A stretch of 64,000 nt of DNA from Terriglobales bacterium (GCA_021372245.1 JAJFUV010000086.1:1-64000); one strand, 5' to 3'; counted from the first letter of the stretch, positions 50,501 through 59,850 are shown. Notes: generated by a model not told the origin, from the letters alone. A program made the numbers and translations.

Positions 50501-51229
50501 TTACTTCAACCTTCCACCCGCCCACTGGACGGCGTTGCGGATCAGGCTGCGGTAGCCGGGTTCGAGATGCGTGTGGCGGTCGTGGCCGAGTTGGATGTAA
50601 ACCACGCGCGATTTCTCATAGGGGCTCACCCAGCCCACCTGTCGGTTGGCGAGCGGATTGTCGGTTTCCAGAATCACCTGGACATCCGGCCGCACCCACA
50701 TAGTCCGATACGGCTCATCCAACACGTGTAGATCCGGGATGCCGCGGACGATGGGGTGGTTGGATTTCGGCCTCACGTGCATCTGGATGTTCCCCTTGGC
50801 GGCGGAAGCCGGATGGCCCGGCTCGGCCTTGATATAGAACTTGCCGCCGATCACTTCCTGGTACCACCAGGGCCAGTCAGTGAAGTCGACGATGGCGTGA
50901 TGCAGCGACACGACGCCTTTGCCGCTTTCCACGAATTCCTTCAGGTTCTTCCGTGCGGCTTCCGGGATCTGCTCCTGCAAATCATAAAAGACGAGGACGT
51001 CGTAGCGTTGGAGCGAACCAGCGAGCGCGGCAGGCTGAGCGTCCGTCATCACCATCCAATCGTCGTAGCCTTCGAACACGGAGTAGAAGGTCGTTTGATG
51101 CGGATGCCCGCCGGTCACGATCAGGATGCGCAGCGCGTCGGGCTTGAGCTGTTTGACGGGGGCCGGCTGGGCGGCCCCCAGTATTGACATGCCAAAGGCC
51201 AGCAATATCGTCTTCATGGTGCCAGCCAT
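50501..51229 (-). CDS. Exported ThuA-domain protein
   Basis: A 242-residue protein with an N-terminal signal peptide and a ThuA-like glutamine-amidotransferase fold: ILIVTGGHPHQTTFYSVFEG, DVLVFYDLQEQIPEA, GVVSLHHAIVDFTDWPWW and a final VVYIQLGHDRHTHLEPGYRSLIRNAVQWA. The ATG at 51229 is preferred; one at 51217 is also possible, and neither has a strong ribosome site. ThuA family genes lie in sugar-utilisation clusters with Gfo/Idh/MocA and xylose-isomerase-like genes, as here. Some are linked to keto-sugar metabolism. The exact reaction is unknown. Confidence 0.85.
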   Translation of the reverse strand: MAGTMKTILLAFGMSILGAAQPAPVKQLKPDALRILIVTGGHPHQTTFYSVFEGYDDWMVMTDAQPAALAGSLQRYDVLVFYDLQEQIPEAARKNLKEFVESGKGVVSLHHAIVDFTDWPWWYQEVIGGKFYIKAEPGHPASAAKGNIQMHVRPKSNHPIVRGIPDLHVLDEPYRTMWVRPDVQVILETDNPLANRQVGWVSPYEKSRVVYIQLGHDRHTHLEPGYRSLIRNAVQWAGGRLK

Positions 51230-51276
51230 GATACAACGCCGGAATATGCGATAGGATACTAACGCGGACAACCGAT

Positions 51277-52170
51277 ATGAACTACACACGCAGGGAACTG
51301 ATCGCTGGGCTCGCGGCATCGCCCTTGGCGCTGGCCAAGGCGCCATACAATCCGAAGCTGGCCACGCAGACTGTTATCTGGGCGCAGCAGTTCGCCCAGC
51401 GCAAGATCGCCACCGTGGCTGGCTTGGGCGAGGCCGTCGCGTCCATCCACAGAGCCGGCTACCATCGCGTCGAGCTGATGAACTCGTGGCTCCAGGGCGG
51501 CGCGCTCACCAAGACGCGCGATCTCGCCAGGCAGTACAAGATCTCGTGCCCAATCGCTTACAACGGCGGCGTAATGCACGAACAGGATGCCGCCGACAAT
51601 ACCATCGCCGCCACGATGGCGGTGGCCGAAGCATTGCAGAGCGTGGGAGGGGAGATCATCAGCTTCAACCCCAGCCCGAAGTCCAAGGGCGCGTCGAAGA
51701 CGGACGACGAACTCGACATCCAGGCGCGCAACGTCAATCGGCTCGGCGAGCAGCTGCGCGGCCGCGGCATGAGGCTCTTTGTACACCACCACGAGCCGGA
51801 GATGAGGGACAACGCGCGCGAGTGGCGGCACCTGTTGCGGAACACTGACCCGAAGCTGATGTGGGTGTGCATGGACACGGACTGGGTGATGCGCGGTGGC
51901 CAGGACGTCCTGGTCTTGCTGAAGGAATGCCAGGGCCGTCTGGGCAGCATGCACCTGCGCAATTCGCGCGACAACGTATGGCTTGAATCCCTCGAAGCGG
52001 GTCAGGTGGACTATCCGGCCGTCGCTACTTACCTCAAGAAGAATGGCTTCACGGGTTACCTTGCCGTGGAACTCTACTACGCCAAGGAAACCAAAGTGAC
52101 GCGCAGCGTGGAGGAGAACCTCCGATTGAGCCGCCTTTACGCCGAGAAAGTGTTCAGCGTCAGAGCGTAA
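51277..52170 (+). CDS. Exported xylose-isomerase-like TIM-barrel protein
   Basis: A 297-residue sugar phosphate isomerase/epimerase (AP endonuclease family 2 fold). A Tat-like signal (NYTRRELIAGLAASPLALA) precedes the barrel. Metal-site motifs include LFVHHHEPEM, WVCMDTDWVMRGG and GYLAVELYYAKETKV. Members epimerise or isomerise sugars and keto sugars. It is divergent from ThuA (47 bp between starts), so one regulated region may serve both. A weak terminator follows. Its place in the carbohydrate region suggests action on sugars produced by the oxidoreductase or galactosidase nearby. Confidence 0.85.
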   Translation: MNYTRRELIAGLAASPLALAKAPYNPKLATQTVIWAQQFAQRKIATVAGLGEAVASIHRAGYHRVELMNSWLQGGALTKTRDLARQYKISCPIAYNGGVMHEQDAADNTIAATMAVAEALQSVGGEIISFNPSPKSKGASKTDDELDIQARNVNRLGEQLRGRGMRLFVHHHEPEMRDNAREWRHLLRNTDPKLMWVCMDTDWVMRGGQDVLVLLKECQGRLGSMHLRNSRDNVWLESLEAGQVDYPAVATYLKKNGFTGYLAVELYYAKETKVTRSVEENLRLSRLYAEKVFSVRA

Positions 52171-52200
52171 CCGCGCAATCTCTGTTCTCTTAGACGCAAT

Positions 52201-52217
52201 GCGCGCACCGCGCTTTT
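52201..52217 (+). terminator. Possible rho-independent terminator
   Basis: GCGCG, loop CAC, CGCGC, then TTTT, 30 bp after the isomerase-like gene. The stem is short but all G-C, with only four T residues, so strength is uncertain. Confidence 0.4.
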
Positions 52218-52285
52218 AACATACTTTTAGCAACGGGTCTCAATAGCTGATACGTCTATGGTAGTGCTGCGTAAGCGCGCCAAGG

Positions 52286-53872
52286 GTGAGATCCTTCGTG
52301 ACTGGCCGTGATCCAATTTCTGCCTGTGATTTTCCGTACGACGATGTCACGAGTGTAAGTGGCGTCGTCAAGCACGCATTGAGAAAGTCAACGGCTCTTT
52401 ACGAGCAGGCAGGCGCTGCTCGATTGCTGGGATTGTTCGGCCTTTGCGTGTATCGCTTCTGGATCACACCGCTCGCTTCCAGTTTCAGGGTAGATGAGGC
52501 CGTCACCGCGTTCGTGGTGCGATTCGGGGCCGGACACGCCTCTTTGCGCGTCGCACCGCAGGTTCCCCAGTCCATCTACTACGCCCTCCCTTCTTTGATG
52601 GACCGCTGGTTCGGTTTCTCGGAAGTGTGGCACAGGGTACCGTCCATTCTTGCCGCGGCCGGTGCAGCGCTTGTTATGGCGTGGATCGCCAGGCGGCTGA
52701 TCCATCCGCAGGCCGGTTGGTTCGCCGCGTTGGGCTGTTTCGCAATGAGCGGGATAAACGCCGAAGCTGTGGATGCCCGACCCTACGCGCTAGGTATGCT
52801 CGTTGCGGCGTTGTGCGTGGTGTTCCTGATTCGCTGGCTCGATGAAGCGCGAGTCGCAGACGCCGCACTGTTCATACTCTTCGCGGCCCTGTTGTGGCGA
52901 ACACACCTGGTTTACTGGCCGTTCTATTCGGTGTTGCCGTTGTACGCGGGAACTCGGCTGCTTAAGAAAGAGACTCCGGCGAGGTGGCGTGACGTGGCCT
53001 TCGTCTTCGCCGTGCTTGGTCTTGCGCTCATTCCCGTCGCCCTCCGGGCGCTCGAGTTGATGCGCGGTGCCGCGGCACATGTCATTGTGCCGCCACCCAC
53101 ACTGCGCAACCTGGTTTACGCGCTCAAGTTTGGATTCGTGGTTGCCTGTCTGCCCGTGGTATGGTTGCTCTGCCGGGCGTGTAAGTGGCCGCGCACCATC
53201 TTGCCGGCTTCTTCGGCGATGTTGCTTCTGGGATGGTGGCTTATCCATCCGGTGACGTTGTTTATCTACTCGCGATTGTCGGGCAACAGCGTCTTTGTTT
53301 CGCGCTACCTTTCTCTGCTCTTACCGGGCGCCGTATTGGGCACTACCTTCTTAGTCTCCCGATATGTCCCGGGGCGCCATTGGAAATCCGTGACTCTGGC
53401 GCTTGGGCTAGGCCTCCTGCTGTTCCAGGCGGACTGGAAGGGGGCCTGCCCGCTCATTCATCAGTCCGATTGGCGCGGCGCAGCGGCCTCGCTGAGCGAG
53501 CTGGGCGACTCACGGATTCCCGTGATTTGTCCCAGTCCCTTCATTGAGGCCAAGCCACCCGTCTGGAATCCCGGCTACGTGCGGCCGGGATTCCTGTATG
53601 CCCACCTCAGCGTGTATCCCGTCCCTGGCCGCACGCTGTTGTTTCCGTTCGAACCGGGCCCTGAGGCGGAACGATATGCATCGGAATTGATCGCAGGCCC
53701 CATCGGTCCCGCGCAACGCTTCGCCATTTACGGCAGCACGAAAAGCGCGCGTGACTGGCGCCATTGGTTCGCCGCGCGCCTACCCGGTTGGACCGCCCGC
53801 AGCCTCGGTCCGTTCGGCGATGTCGACGTCGTATTGTTCGAAAGACCGGACGCGATCATAGCTAGAATGTAG
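52286..53872 (+). CDS. Glycosyltransferase family 39-like membrane protein
   Basis: A 528-residue polytopic protein with about 9-11 hydrophobic helices. After the first helix it has the acidic pair FRVDEAVTAFV, equivalent to the catalytic Asp-Glu of the PMT/ArnT (GT39, GT83) families. The last 130 residues form a soluble periplasmic-like domain ending FGDVDVVLFERP. Such enzymes transfer a sugar from a polyprenyl-phosphate donor to protein, lipid or glycan. The start is GTG with a weak ribosome site, and the true start may lie further in. The dipeptidase gene begins 3 bp after its stop. Confidence 0.78.
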   Translation: MRSFVTGRDPISACDFPYDDVTSVSGVVKHALRKSTALYEQAGAARLLGLFGLCVYRFWITPLASSFRVDEAVTAFVVRFGAGHASLRVAPQVPQSIYYALPSLMDRWFGFSEVWHRVPSILAAAGAALVMAWIARRLIHPQAGWFAALGCFAMSGINAEAVDARPYALGMLVAALCVVFLIRWLDEARVADAALFILFAALLWRTHLVYWPFYSVLPLYAGTRLLKKETPARWRDVAFVFAVLGLALIPVALRALELMRGAAAHVIVPPPTLRNLVYALKFGFVVACLPVVWLLCRACKWPRTILPASSAMLLLGWWLIHPVTLFIYSRLSGNSVFVSRYLSLLLPGAVLGTTFLVSRYVPGRHWKSVTLALGLGLLLFQADWKGACPLIHQSDWRGAAASLSELGDSRIPVICPSPFIEAKPPVWNPGYVRPGFLYAHLSVYPVPGRTLLFPFEPGPEAERYASELIAGPIGPAQRFAIYGSTKSARDWRHWFAARLPGWTARSLGPFGDVDVVLFERPDAIIARM

Positions 53873-53875
53873 TTC

Positions 53876-55084
53876 ATGACGATCGCGCGGTTCCTTCCTC
53901 GCGCTGTTCTGGTGGTCGCGGCCTGGACTTTGCCTCTCGCCGCGGCCGGCATTTCCGCCGAAGCTCGCCGCATCCATTTCGGATCGCTGGTGCTAGACGG
54001 CCACGTCCACGTGGCCGACCGCCAGTTCTACCATGGCGGCAACATGGGCGACCGCCTCGAAGGAGGCCAGTTCGATCTGCCCCGTGCGCGCGAGGGCGGC
54101 GTCAAGGCTATGTTCTACACGGTGTTCGTCACAGAAGAGTACTACCCGCCGCGTTACGAAACCAAGCAGGTCCTCCGTTTGATCGACACCGCGCTCAAGC
54201 AACTTGAACTCAATCGCGCGACCATCGAGCTGGCACGAAACGCTACCGGGATAGAGCGCATCACCGCGCGCGGCAAGATGGCCGCGGTACTCGACATCGA
54301 AGGTAGCTGGGACCTGGACGGCGATCTTGGCGTGCTGCGCGACCTGTACCGGCTTGGCGTGCGCGTCGCCATGCTGCCGGCGCACAATTGGGCGAACAAT
54401 TTCGCCGACTCCTGCTGCGCCCCGCCCAAGTGGAACGGTTTGAACGCCCGCGGCCGCGCCGTGGTCGCGGAGATGAATCGCCTGGGTATGCTCATCAACG
54501 TGAGCCACGCCTCAGACGCAACCATCGAACAGGCCATCGAAGTAAGCAAGGATCCCATCGTCGCTACGCACCACGGCCTGCGCAGTTTCAATAACATCCC
54601 GCGCAATCTGCCGGATGCGCTGGCGAAGAAACTGGCCGCCAAGGGCGGCGTCATCGGCTTTCAGATTGGTAACGAGTTCCATAACGTGCGCGTGTATGAA
54701 TACCGTAAGAAAGCCACAGGCAAGACGTTTTGGGACCGCTCCGCCATTGGCAAGAAGGAGGAGCGGCTGTCGATCGAGGAGATCGATCGCATCGTGGCGC
54801 CGCAATTCCCCATGATGGACTGCGACGCCCCGGACGAGATCAAACTTACGCCGGACGGTTGGGTGCAGGTGGTGGAACGCGCTATTGCGCTGGTGGGCGA
54901 AGATCATGTCGCGCTGGGCACCGATATCGACGGCGGTCCTACGCTGCCGCGCGGCATGCGCGACATCCGGGACCTGCCGCTGATCACCGATGCGATGGTG
55001 CGCCGGGGCTGGTCCGAGGTCCGCATCAAGAAGTTCCTGGGCGGCAACCTGCTGCGCGTGTTCCGGCAAGTAACCGAGAAATAG
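53876..55084 (+). CDS. Exported membrane-dipeptidase family metallohydrolase
   Basis: A 402-residue renal-dipeptidase family protein with a signal peptide (TIARFLPRAVLVVAAWTLPLAAA). Conserved parts are VLDIEGSWDLDGDL (bridging Glu), AMLPAHNWANNFADS, LINVSHASD, ATHHGLRSFNNIPRNLPDAL and ALGTDIDGG. The first metal motif reads DGHVHV where HxD (GHNDLP) is usual, so one zinc ligand is changed from Asp to His. The enzyme would hydrolyse dipeptides, perhaps D-amino-acid ones or peptidoglycan pieces, in the periplasm. Activity with the altered ligand is untested. It is tightly linked to the GT39-like gene. Confidence 0.87.
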   Translation: MTIARFLPRAVLVVAAWTLPLAAAGISAEARRIHFGSLVLDGHVHVADRQFYHGGNMGDRLEGGQFDLPRAREGGVKAMFYTVFVTEEYYPPRYETKQVLRLIDTALKQLELNRATIELARNATGIERITARGKMAAVLDIEGSWDLDGDLGVLRDLYRLGVRVAMLPAHNWANNFADSCCAPPKWNGLNARGRAVVAEMNRLGMLINVSHASDATIEQAIEVSKDPIVATHHGLRSFNNIPRNLPDALAKKLAAKGGVIGFQIGNEFHNVRVYEYRKKATGKTFWDRSAIGKKEERLSIEEIDRIVAPQFPMMDCDAPDEIKLTPDGWVQVVERAIALVGEDHVALGTDIDGGPTLPRGMRDIRDLPLITDAMVRRGWSEVRIKKFLGGNLLRVFRQVTEK

Positions 55085-55117
55085 CCGAATATTACAGCAC
55101 AGGGGAGCCGGACGAAT

Positions 55118-56320
55118 ATGCCGGGCAAACAGCTTCTTTCCAGGCGTCAGACGATATTGGGCACGACAGCGCTTTGGGCGGCGCCACAGCAGCGAGTACG
55201 CGTGCCGGTCATCGACATCACGGACCTTTACCATCCCCACCAGGACATCGGCGACAACGTGGACCTGATCGCCGCCTATGCGCTTCCGGAGATTGATCTC
55301 AAGGCGGTCATCCTGGACGTGACCGGGAAGTTCCGGCGCGCGGTAGCTACCAGTGCCAGCGGCAAAGTGATCGACAAGGACGGCCCGCGCGATCCGGGGG
55401 TCATTCCTGTGATGCAGCTCAATTACCTGTTCGACCGCAATGTGCCGTATGGGATCGGTCCGTTCGAGCCGCTTCGTTCTCCTTCCGACAAGCTCCTGGA
55501 CGCCCCGGAGTTCCAGGAGGCTGGCGTCCGGCTGATCCTCGATGTTCTGCGCACCTCGCGAGAGAAAGTCCATATCGTCAGTTTCGGATCCGCCCGTCCG
55601 CTTGCCGCCGCCTTCAACCGCGAACCGCGCCTGCTGCGAGCGAAGGTGGCAAAGATTCATCTTTGCGCGGGCTCCACTACGCCGCGCTACATCGAGTGGA
55701 ACGTCGAACTCGACCCGCACGCCATGGTTTGCATGCTCAGGTCGGACTTGCCTGTGGCCATCTATCCATGCGCCTCGGACAAGGGTCCGTTCGGCATGGA
55801 TTCAAACAACTGCTACTGGAAGCTGCCGAACCTCGCCTTCGTGAAGAGGATGGATCCACGGCTGCAGCGGTATCTCCGCTATGCCTTCGAGCGGAGCATG
55901 CGGTCATACTTTCTGGAGATTCTCGACCACGACTGGCCGGCTGACGTGATCGATCGCATCGCGGTGCGGCCACATCACGTGTGGGAGACCGCCGTCTGGA
56001 TTCGGACGGCCAACCGCCGGTTGGTGCACCGCCCCGGCCTGGGGTATCGAATCCTGCCAGCGGGCCAGGTGCGTCCGGGCGACCGCGTCCTGCCCAACGA
56101 ACTAAAGCCGTGCCGGGTCTCGGTGCGTGACAACGGGCTGTTCACCTGGGAGTGGAGCAAGGGTCCCAGCAACTTCGAAATGTACGATCGCGGCGATTTC
56201 GAAGAGAACGCGCGGGCACTGCAAGAGGCGCTGCCCGCGCTGTACGAGTCGTTCCGCTGCCCCACCCGCGCGCTAGACGATGCCGTCAAACAGGATCGTA
56301 CTCAAGTAGCGCTCCCCTGA
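55118..56320 (+). CDS. Exported nucleoside-hydrolase-like protein
   Basis: A 400-residue protein with a Tat-like N-terminus ([16 protein letters not shown]). The first part resembles inosine-uridine nucleoside hydrolases: [26 protein letters not shown] is at the place of the DTDPGxDDxxAL calcium site, but several Asp residues are replaced. Later [16 protein letters not shown] matches the sheet that normally carries the base-binding part. The second half is unassigned. With the metal site this altered, it may be a binding protein or a hydrolase with another centre. The end overlaps cysK by 48 bp in convergent orientation. Confidence 0.65.
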   Translation: MPGKQLLSRRQTILGTTALWAAPQQRVRVPVIDITDLYHPHQDIGDNVDLIAAYALPEIDLKAVILDVTGKFRRAVATSASGKVIDKDGPRDPGVIPVMQLNYLFDRNVPYGIGPFEPLRSPSDKLLDAPEFQEAGVRLILDVLRTSREKVHIVSFGSARPLAAAFNREPRLLRAKVAKIHLCAGSTTPRYIEWNVELDPHAMVCMLRSDLPVAIYPCASDKGPFGMDSNNCYWKLPNLAFVKRMDPRLQRYLRYAFERSMRSYFLEILDHDWPADVIDRIAVRPHHVWETAVWIRTANRRLVHRPGLGYRILPAGQVRPGDRVLPNELKPCRVSVRDNGLFTWEWSKGPSNFEMYDRGDFEENARALQEALPALYESFRCPTRALDDAVKQDRTQVALP

Positions 56321-57226
56321 GTCCGGCAGTATGGTCACGATGTTCTTTCCGGCGAATTCCGGGAGGCGCGCCAAACGCACGGCCACAGCCGCCGCGGCGC
56401 CGCAGGAGATGCCGCTCAGGATGCCCTCCTCGCGAGCCAGTCGACGCGCGGTCTCGATGGATTCCTCGTTCGAAACCAGTTCGACACGATCCACCACGGA
56501 GAGATCCAGCGTGTCCGGTATAAATCCCGCGCCGAGTCCCTGGATCTTGTGTGGGCCAGGCTTGAGCGGTTCACCGGCACGGATCTGCGTGATCACGGGA
56601 CTGCCCTCCGGTTCCACCGCCACAGCAGTGATCTTCTTGCCGCGCACGTTCTTGATGTAACGCGCAACACCGGTAATGGTGCCTCCCGTGCCGACGCCGC
56701 TCACCAGGACGTCCACCTGCCCGTCGGTGTCCTCCCAGATTTCGGGTCCCGTGGTCTTGAAATGGATTTCGGGATTGGCTGGATTCTTGAACTGCTGCAG
56801 CAACACGTAGTGGTTCGGATCGGAAGCGGCAATCTCCTCGGCCTTGGCGATGGCACCTTTCATCCCCTGGGCGCCTTCGGTGAGAATCAGGTTCGCACCG
56901 AAAGCTTTCAGGACCTTGCGCCGCTCGAGCGACATGGTTTCCGGCATGGTGAGCGTGATCGGGTAGCCGCGCGCGGCGGCTACGAAGGCCAGAGCGATAC
57001 CGGTGTTACCGCTGGTGGGCTCCACCAGTTCGCGTCCGGCTTTGAGGACACCGCGTTTCTCGGCGTCCCAGACCATGGAGGCGCCGATCCGGCACTTCAC
57101 CGAATACGCCGGATTGCGCCCCTCGATTTTGGCGAGCACTGTCGCACCCGCGCCGGCGGCGAGCTTGTTCAGCTTCACCAGCGGGGTCTTTCCTATGCTG
57201 AAACTGTTGTCCTCGTAAACCCTCAT
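56273..57226 (-). CDS. cysK: Cysteine synthase (O-acetylserine sulfhydrylase)
   Basis: A 317-residue PLP enzyme. The PLP lysine lies in [15 protein letters not shown], the substrate loop is [14 protein letters not shown], and [16 protein letters not shown] binds the phosphate. It makes cysteine from O-acetylserine and sulfide. The ATG at 57226 is chosen because AGGAG lies 8 bp upstream; the GTG at 57235 sits on that ribosome site. The ribosome site overlaps the end of metY, so translation is coupled. Together with metY it allows sulfide assimilation into both cysteine and homocysteine. Confidence 0.95.
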   Translation of the reverse strand: MRVYEDNSFSIGKTPLVKLNKLAAGAGATVLAKIEGRNPAYSVKCRIGASMVWDAEKRGVLKAGRELVEPTSGNTGIALAFVAAARGYPITLTMPETMSLERRKVLKAFGANLILTEGAQGMKGAIAKAEEIAASDPNHYVLLQQFKNPANPEIHFKTTGPEIWEDTDGQVDVLVSGVGTGGTITGVARYIKNVRGKKITAVAVEPEGSPVITQIRAGEPLKPGPHKIQGLGAGFIPDTLDLSVVDRVELVSNEESIETARRLAREEGILSGISCGAAAAVAVRLARLPEFAGKNIVTILPDSGERYLSTILFDGIV

Positions 57227-57231
57227 GTGAC

Positions 57232-58539
57232 TCACTCCTGTGAAATCCTCAGGGCCTGATCGAAATCGGCCTTGATGTCTTCGATTGACTCGATACCAAC
57301 CGACACCCGCACGTACTCCGGTGTAACCCCGGTTGAGGCTTGTTCTTCCTCGGTCAACTGTGAGTGCGTGGTGGATGCGGGATGGATTACCAACGTCCTG
57401 GCGTCGCCCACATTGGCCAAATGGCTCGCCAGTTTCACGTTGTTGATGAACTTCACACCGGCGGCCTTACCGCCGCGGATGCCGAAACCCAGGATGGCGC
57501 CCGCGCCGTCCGGCAGGTACTTCTTCGCCAGTTTGTGGTGCGGGTGGTTGGGCAAGCCGGGGTAGTTCACCCAATCCGCCGCTGGATGCTTTTCCAACCA
57601 CTCTGCCAACGCCTGAGCGTTCTGAACGTGGCGTTCCATGCGCAAGTGGAGGGTCTCCAGGCCGAGCAGGAAGAGGAAAGACGCGAATGGACTCTGCGCT
57701 GCACCCGTGTCCCGGAGCCAGTGCGTGCGAATGTGCACGATGTAAGCGAGGTTGCCCAGCGGCTTCAGTGCTTCCGTAAAGATGAGGCCGTGGTAGGAAT
57801 CCGAAGGCGCAGTGAACTCGGGCCACTTTGCGGGGTTCCCAGCCCACTGGAAATTGCCGCTGTCGACGATGGCGCCGCCGACGTGCACGCCGTGCCCACC
57901 CAGGAACTTCGTGGTCGAATACACGGCGATGTCCACGCCGTGTTCAAACGGACGGAACAGCGCCGGCGTCAGCACCGTGTTGTCGACAATGACCGGCAGG
58001 CCGTGCTTGTGCGCGACATCTGCAATCTTCCTGAAATCGGGCACGTCGTTCTTTGGGTTGCCGACGGACTCGAGATATACCAGGCGCGTGTTCTCGTCAA
58101 CCAGTTTGTCGATTTCCTCCGGATGATCCGGATTGAAGAATCGCACCTCGATGCCCAACTTCTTAAAGGTTTGAGCGAACAGCGCCCACGTGCCTCCATA
58201 CAGGCTAGTGGCGGAAATGAGATTCTGTCCGGCGTGCGTGATCGTAAGGACCGCCGCTGTGATAGCCGCCGCTCCGGAGGCGAACGCGAGCGCGCCCACG
58301 CCACCGTCGAGAGCGGCCAGACGCTTTTCCAGCACGTCGTTAGTCGGGTTGGTCAACCGCGAGTAAATATTGCCGAATTCACGCAGCCCAAATAAGTTCG
58401 CGGCATGGGCGGCGTCGTGAAAAACGTAGCTTGAGGTGGCGTAAATAGGCACCGCACAAGCGGTGGTTGTCGGGTCAGGCTCTTGGCCGGCGTGCAACGC
58501 CAGCGTGCCGATCCCGGGTTTCCTATGAAAGTCAGCCAT
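57232..58539 (-). CDS. metY: O-acetylhomoserine sulfhydrylase (MetY-type)
   Basis: A 435-residue enzyme of the Cys/Met metabolism PLP family. It begins with [15 protein letters not shown], has [23 protein letters not shown], and the PLP lysine in [22 protein letters not shown]. The insertion pattern ([10 protein letters not shown]) fits MetY rather than MetB/MetC. It makes homocysteine from O-acetylhomoserine and sulfide. AGGAG lies 9 bp upstream. It is the second gene of an operon led by a barrel-like protein and ends 5 bp before cysK. Confidence 0.95.
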   Translation of the reverse strand: MADFHRKPGIGTLALHAGQEPDPTTTACAVPIYATSSYVFHDAAHAANLFGLREFGNIYSRLTNPTNDVLEKRLAALDGGVGALAFASGAAAITAAVLTITHAGQNLISATSLYGGTWALFAQTFKKLGIEVRFFNPDHPEEIDKLVDENTRLVYLESVGNPKNDVPDFRKIADVAHKHGLPVIVDNTVLTPALFRPFEHGVDIAVYSTTKFLGGHGVHVGGAIVDSGNFQWAGNPAKWPEFTAPSDSYHGLIFTEALKPLGNLAYIVHIRTHWLRDTGAAQSPFASFLFLLGLETLHLRMERHVQNAQALAEWLEKHPAADWVNYPGLPNHPHHKLAKKYLPDGAGAILGFGIRGGKAAGVKFINNVKLASHLANVGDARTLVIHPASTTHSQLTEEEQASTGVTPEYVRVSVGIESIEDIKADFDQALRISQE

Positions 58540-58576
58540 TATGATGTTCTCCTAATTCGATTACTTTTCGAGCTGC

Positions 58577-59443
58577 TCAGATGCCATACGAGATGCCCAA
58601 GGCAAATTGGTGGCGCGCCTTCAGGTCCACTCCCGGCAGTATCTTCCCGGCTGCCTGGGCCACACCGAGGTCGATATTGAACTTCGACTCAGGACGAGGC
58701 ACGAAGCGCGCCGCATAGGTGATGGTGGTGGGAACAATCGCTCCCGGTAGGTTCCTCACTTCCCGCGGTTGCTGCGCGAACTCCGAGCCGAGGATCAAGG
58801 TGCTCTTTCGGGGCGTCTTGAACACGAATGCCCCCGCGCCGAACAAGCGGCCCTTGTAAGCCGGTGAGTTGCCCGCCAAGCCGAATACGGACGCGTTCGT
58901 GGCCTTATATCCTACGCTCAATAGGATGGGGACTGCCTTGGTTTGAGTCACCGTCTTGGTGGCCACGGCATAGAAATCAGCGTTACTGTAATCCTTGCCG
59001 GCCAAGACGCCGCTCACGTGATGCACCTGGCTGCGCGCCACAAAGCCTGTCGAAATCGCCGGCAACCATTTATTCTTGCCCGCATTCTCGGGAACAAGGT
59101 TCGCCTTGGCGTGAACAATATTGAATCCGCCGTCCCAGAGCGGACTCAGCGATGCCGTGCTCCCTTGCTGGCTAAAGGTGCGGGTGTAGCCGAACTCGAC
59201 TCGCTTCACCAACCCTACTGTAGCTGATGCTGTGTGGAAGTTGCCCAGAACGGAGCCTGCATTCAAAAAGTGATAAGCCAGAATCGGCTTTCCTATGCCC
59301 TTCTCTGGTGAAGCCGCCGTATAAGCCAGTGGCGTTACGAAAACGCCGGTCTGCCCTTCCCAGTTCAGGCTCTGCGCCACCATGCGGCCACCGGATATCG
59401 TGACCAGGGCCGCCAATACCGTCAAAGCTTGCTGCGATCTCAT
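58577..59443 (-). CDS. Putative outer-membrane beta-barrel protein
   Basis: A 288-residue exported protein. The ATG at 59443 has AAGGA 7 bp upstream and starts a signal peptide (MRSQQALTVLAALVTISGG, then MVAQ). The remainder is beta-rich with alternating hydrophobic residues and many Gly and aromatic turns (FVTPLAYTAA, VKRVEFGYTRTF, FGAGAFVFKTP). It ends LALGISYGI, compatible with a C-terminal barrel strand ending in a hydrophobic residue. It resembles acidobacterial and proteobacterial DUF3034-like barrels. It leads the metY-cysK operon and could import a sulfur compound. An upstream in-frame extension to 59683 crosses the long leader and is left out. Confidence 0.7.
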   Translation of the reverse strand: MRSQQALTVLAALVTISGGRMVAQSLNWEGQTGVFVTPLAYTAASPEKGIGKPILAYHFLNAGSVLGNFHTASATVGLVKRVEFGYTRTFSQQGSTASLSPLWDGGFNIVHAKANLVPENAGKNKWLPAISTGFVARSQVHHVSGVLAGKDYSNADFYAVATKTVTQTKAVPILLSVGYKATNASVFGLAGNSPAYKGRLFGAGAFVFKTPRKSTLILGSEFAQQPREVRNLPGAIVPTTITYAARFVPRPESKFNIDLGVAQAAGKILPGVDLKARHQFALGISYGI

Positions 59444-59704
59444 TTTTAAGTCCTTTTTCCCCATTGAATTCAAGACGTCTGTAGAGAAAGATCCCCCCCT
59501 TGCGCGCCAAAGGGCACGCTGGGAATCAGTTCCATGGAATGAGGTCTTCGCCGCCACCACCACCGTGCCGGTTTCTAACCGGTTCACGGCAGGGGGACGG
59601 CCATCAACAGCTACAAGGGGTTTTGGTACGCCTTGGACGGTGAGGGCGACGAGATGCCCATACTTTAATATCTTGATCGACATTTGGATGTATGCGCACC
59701 ATCT
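59444..59704 (-). promoter_or_regulatory. Long structured 5' leader of the sulfur operon (riboswitch or attenuator candidate)
   Basis: From the promoter at 59711-59739 the transcript would have about 260 nt before the first gene. It contains a strong hairpin (59563-59589) and C-rich and G-rich tracts (about 59593-59597 and 59492-59498) that could pair. No known riboswitch consensus was matched by eye. The frame stays open through the leader (from 59683), so a leader peptide or longer protein cannot be excluded. Confidence 0.5.
59563..59589 (-). promoter_or_regulatory. Strong hairpin inside the leader
   Basis: A 6-bp CCGGTT/AACCGG stem with a 3-base loop sits inside a 5-bp CCGTG/CACGG stem, separated by a 2-base bulge on one side. 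The whole element spans 27 nt near the middle of the leader. Confidence 0.6.
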
Positions 59705-59710
59705 ATGCCT

Positions 59711-59739
59711 ATTCTATCGGCGCACCGTTACCTTGTCAA
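59711..59739 (-). promoter_or_regulatory. Strong sigma70-like promoter of the barrel-metY-cysK operon
   Basis: On the minus strand TTGACA (59739-59734) and TAGAAT (59716-59711) are separated by exactly 17 bp. Both hexamers are near or at consensus. It is the best-looking housekeeping promoter in the window. The flanks are AT-rich compared with surrounding genes. Confidence 0.8.
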
Positions 59740-59850
59740 GAAAAAAGTTCTCAATGTTGATCTACAATATGGTGATTACTGAAACCAAAGTCCAAACACA
59801 CCTACACAGCCCGCAATTCCTCTACGATGGAACTTTAGGGAGACTTCAGA

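Noticed and set aside
59444-59704. Known SAM, SAH, cobalamin, TPP, FMN, glycine or c-di-GMP riboswitch in the leader
   Set aside because: Core consensus strings of these aptamers were not found by eye, so only an unclassified leader is reported.
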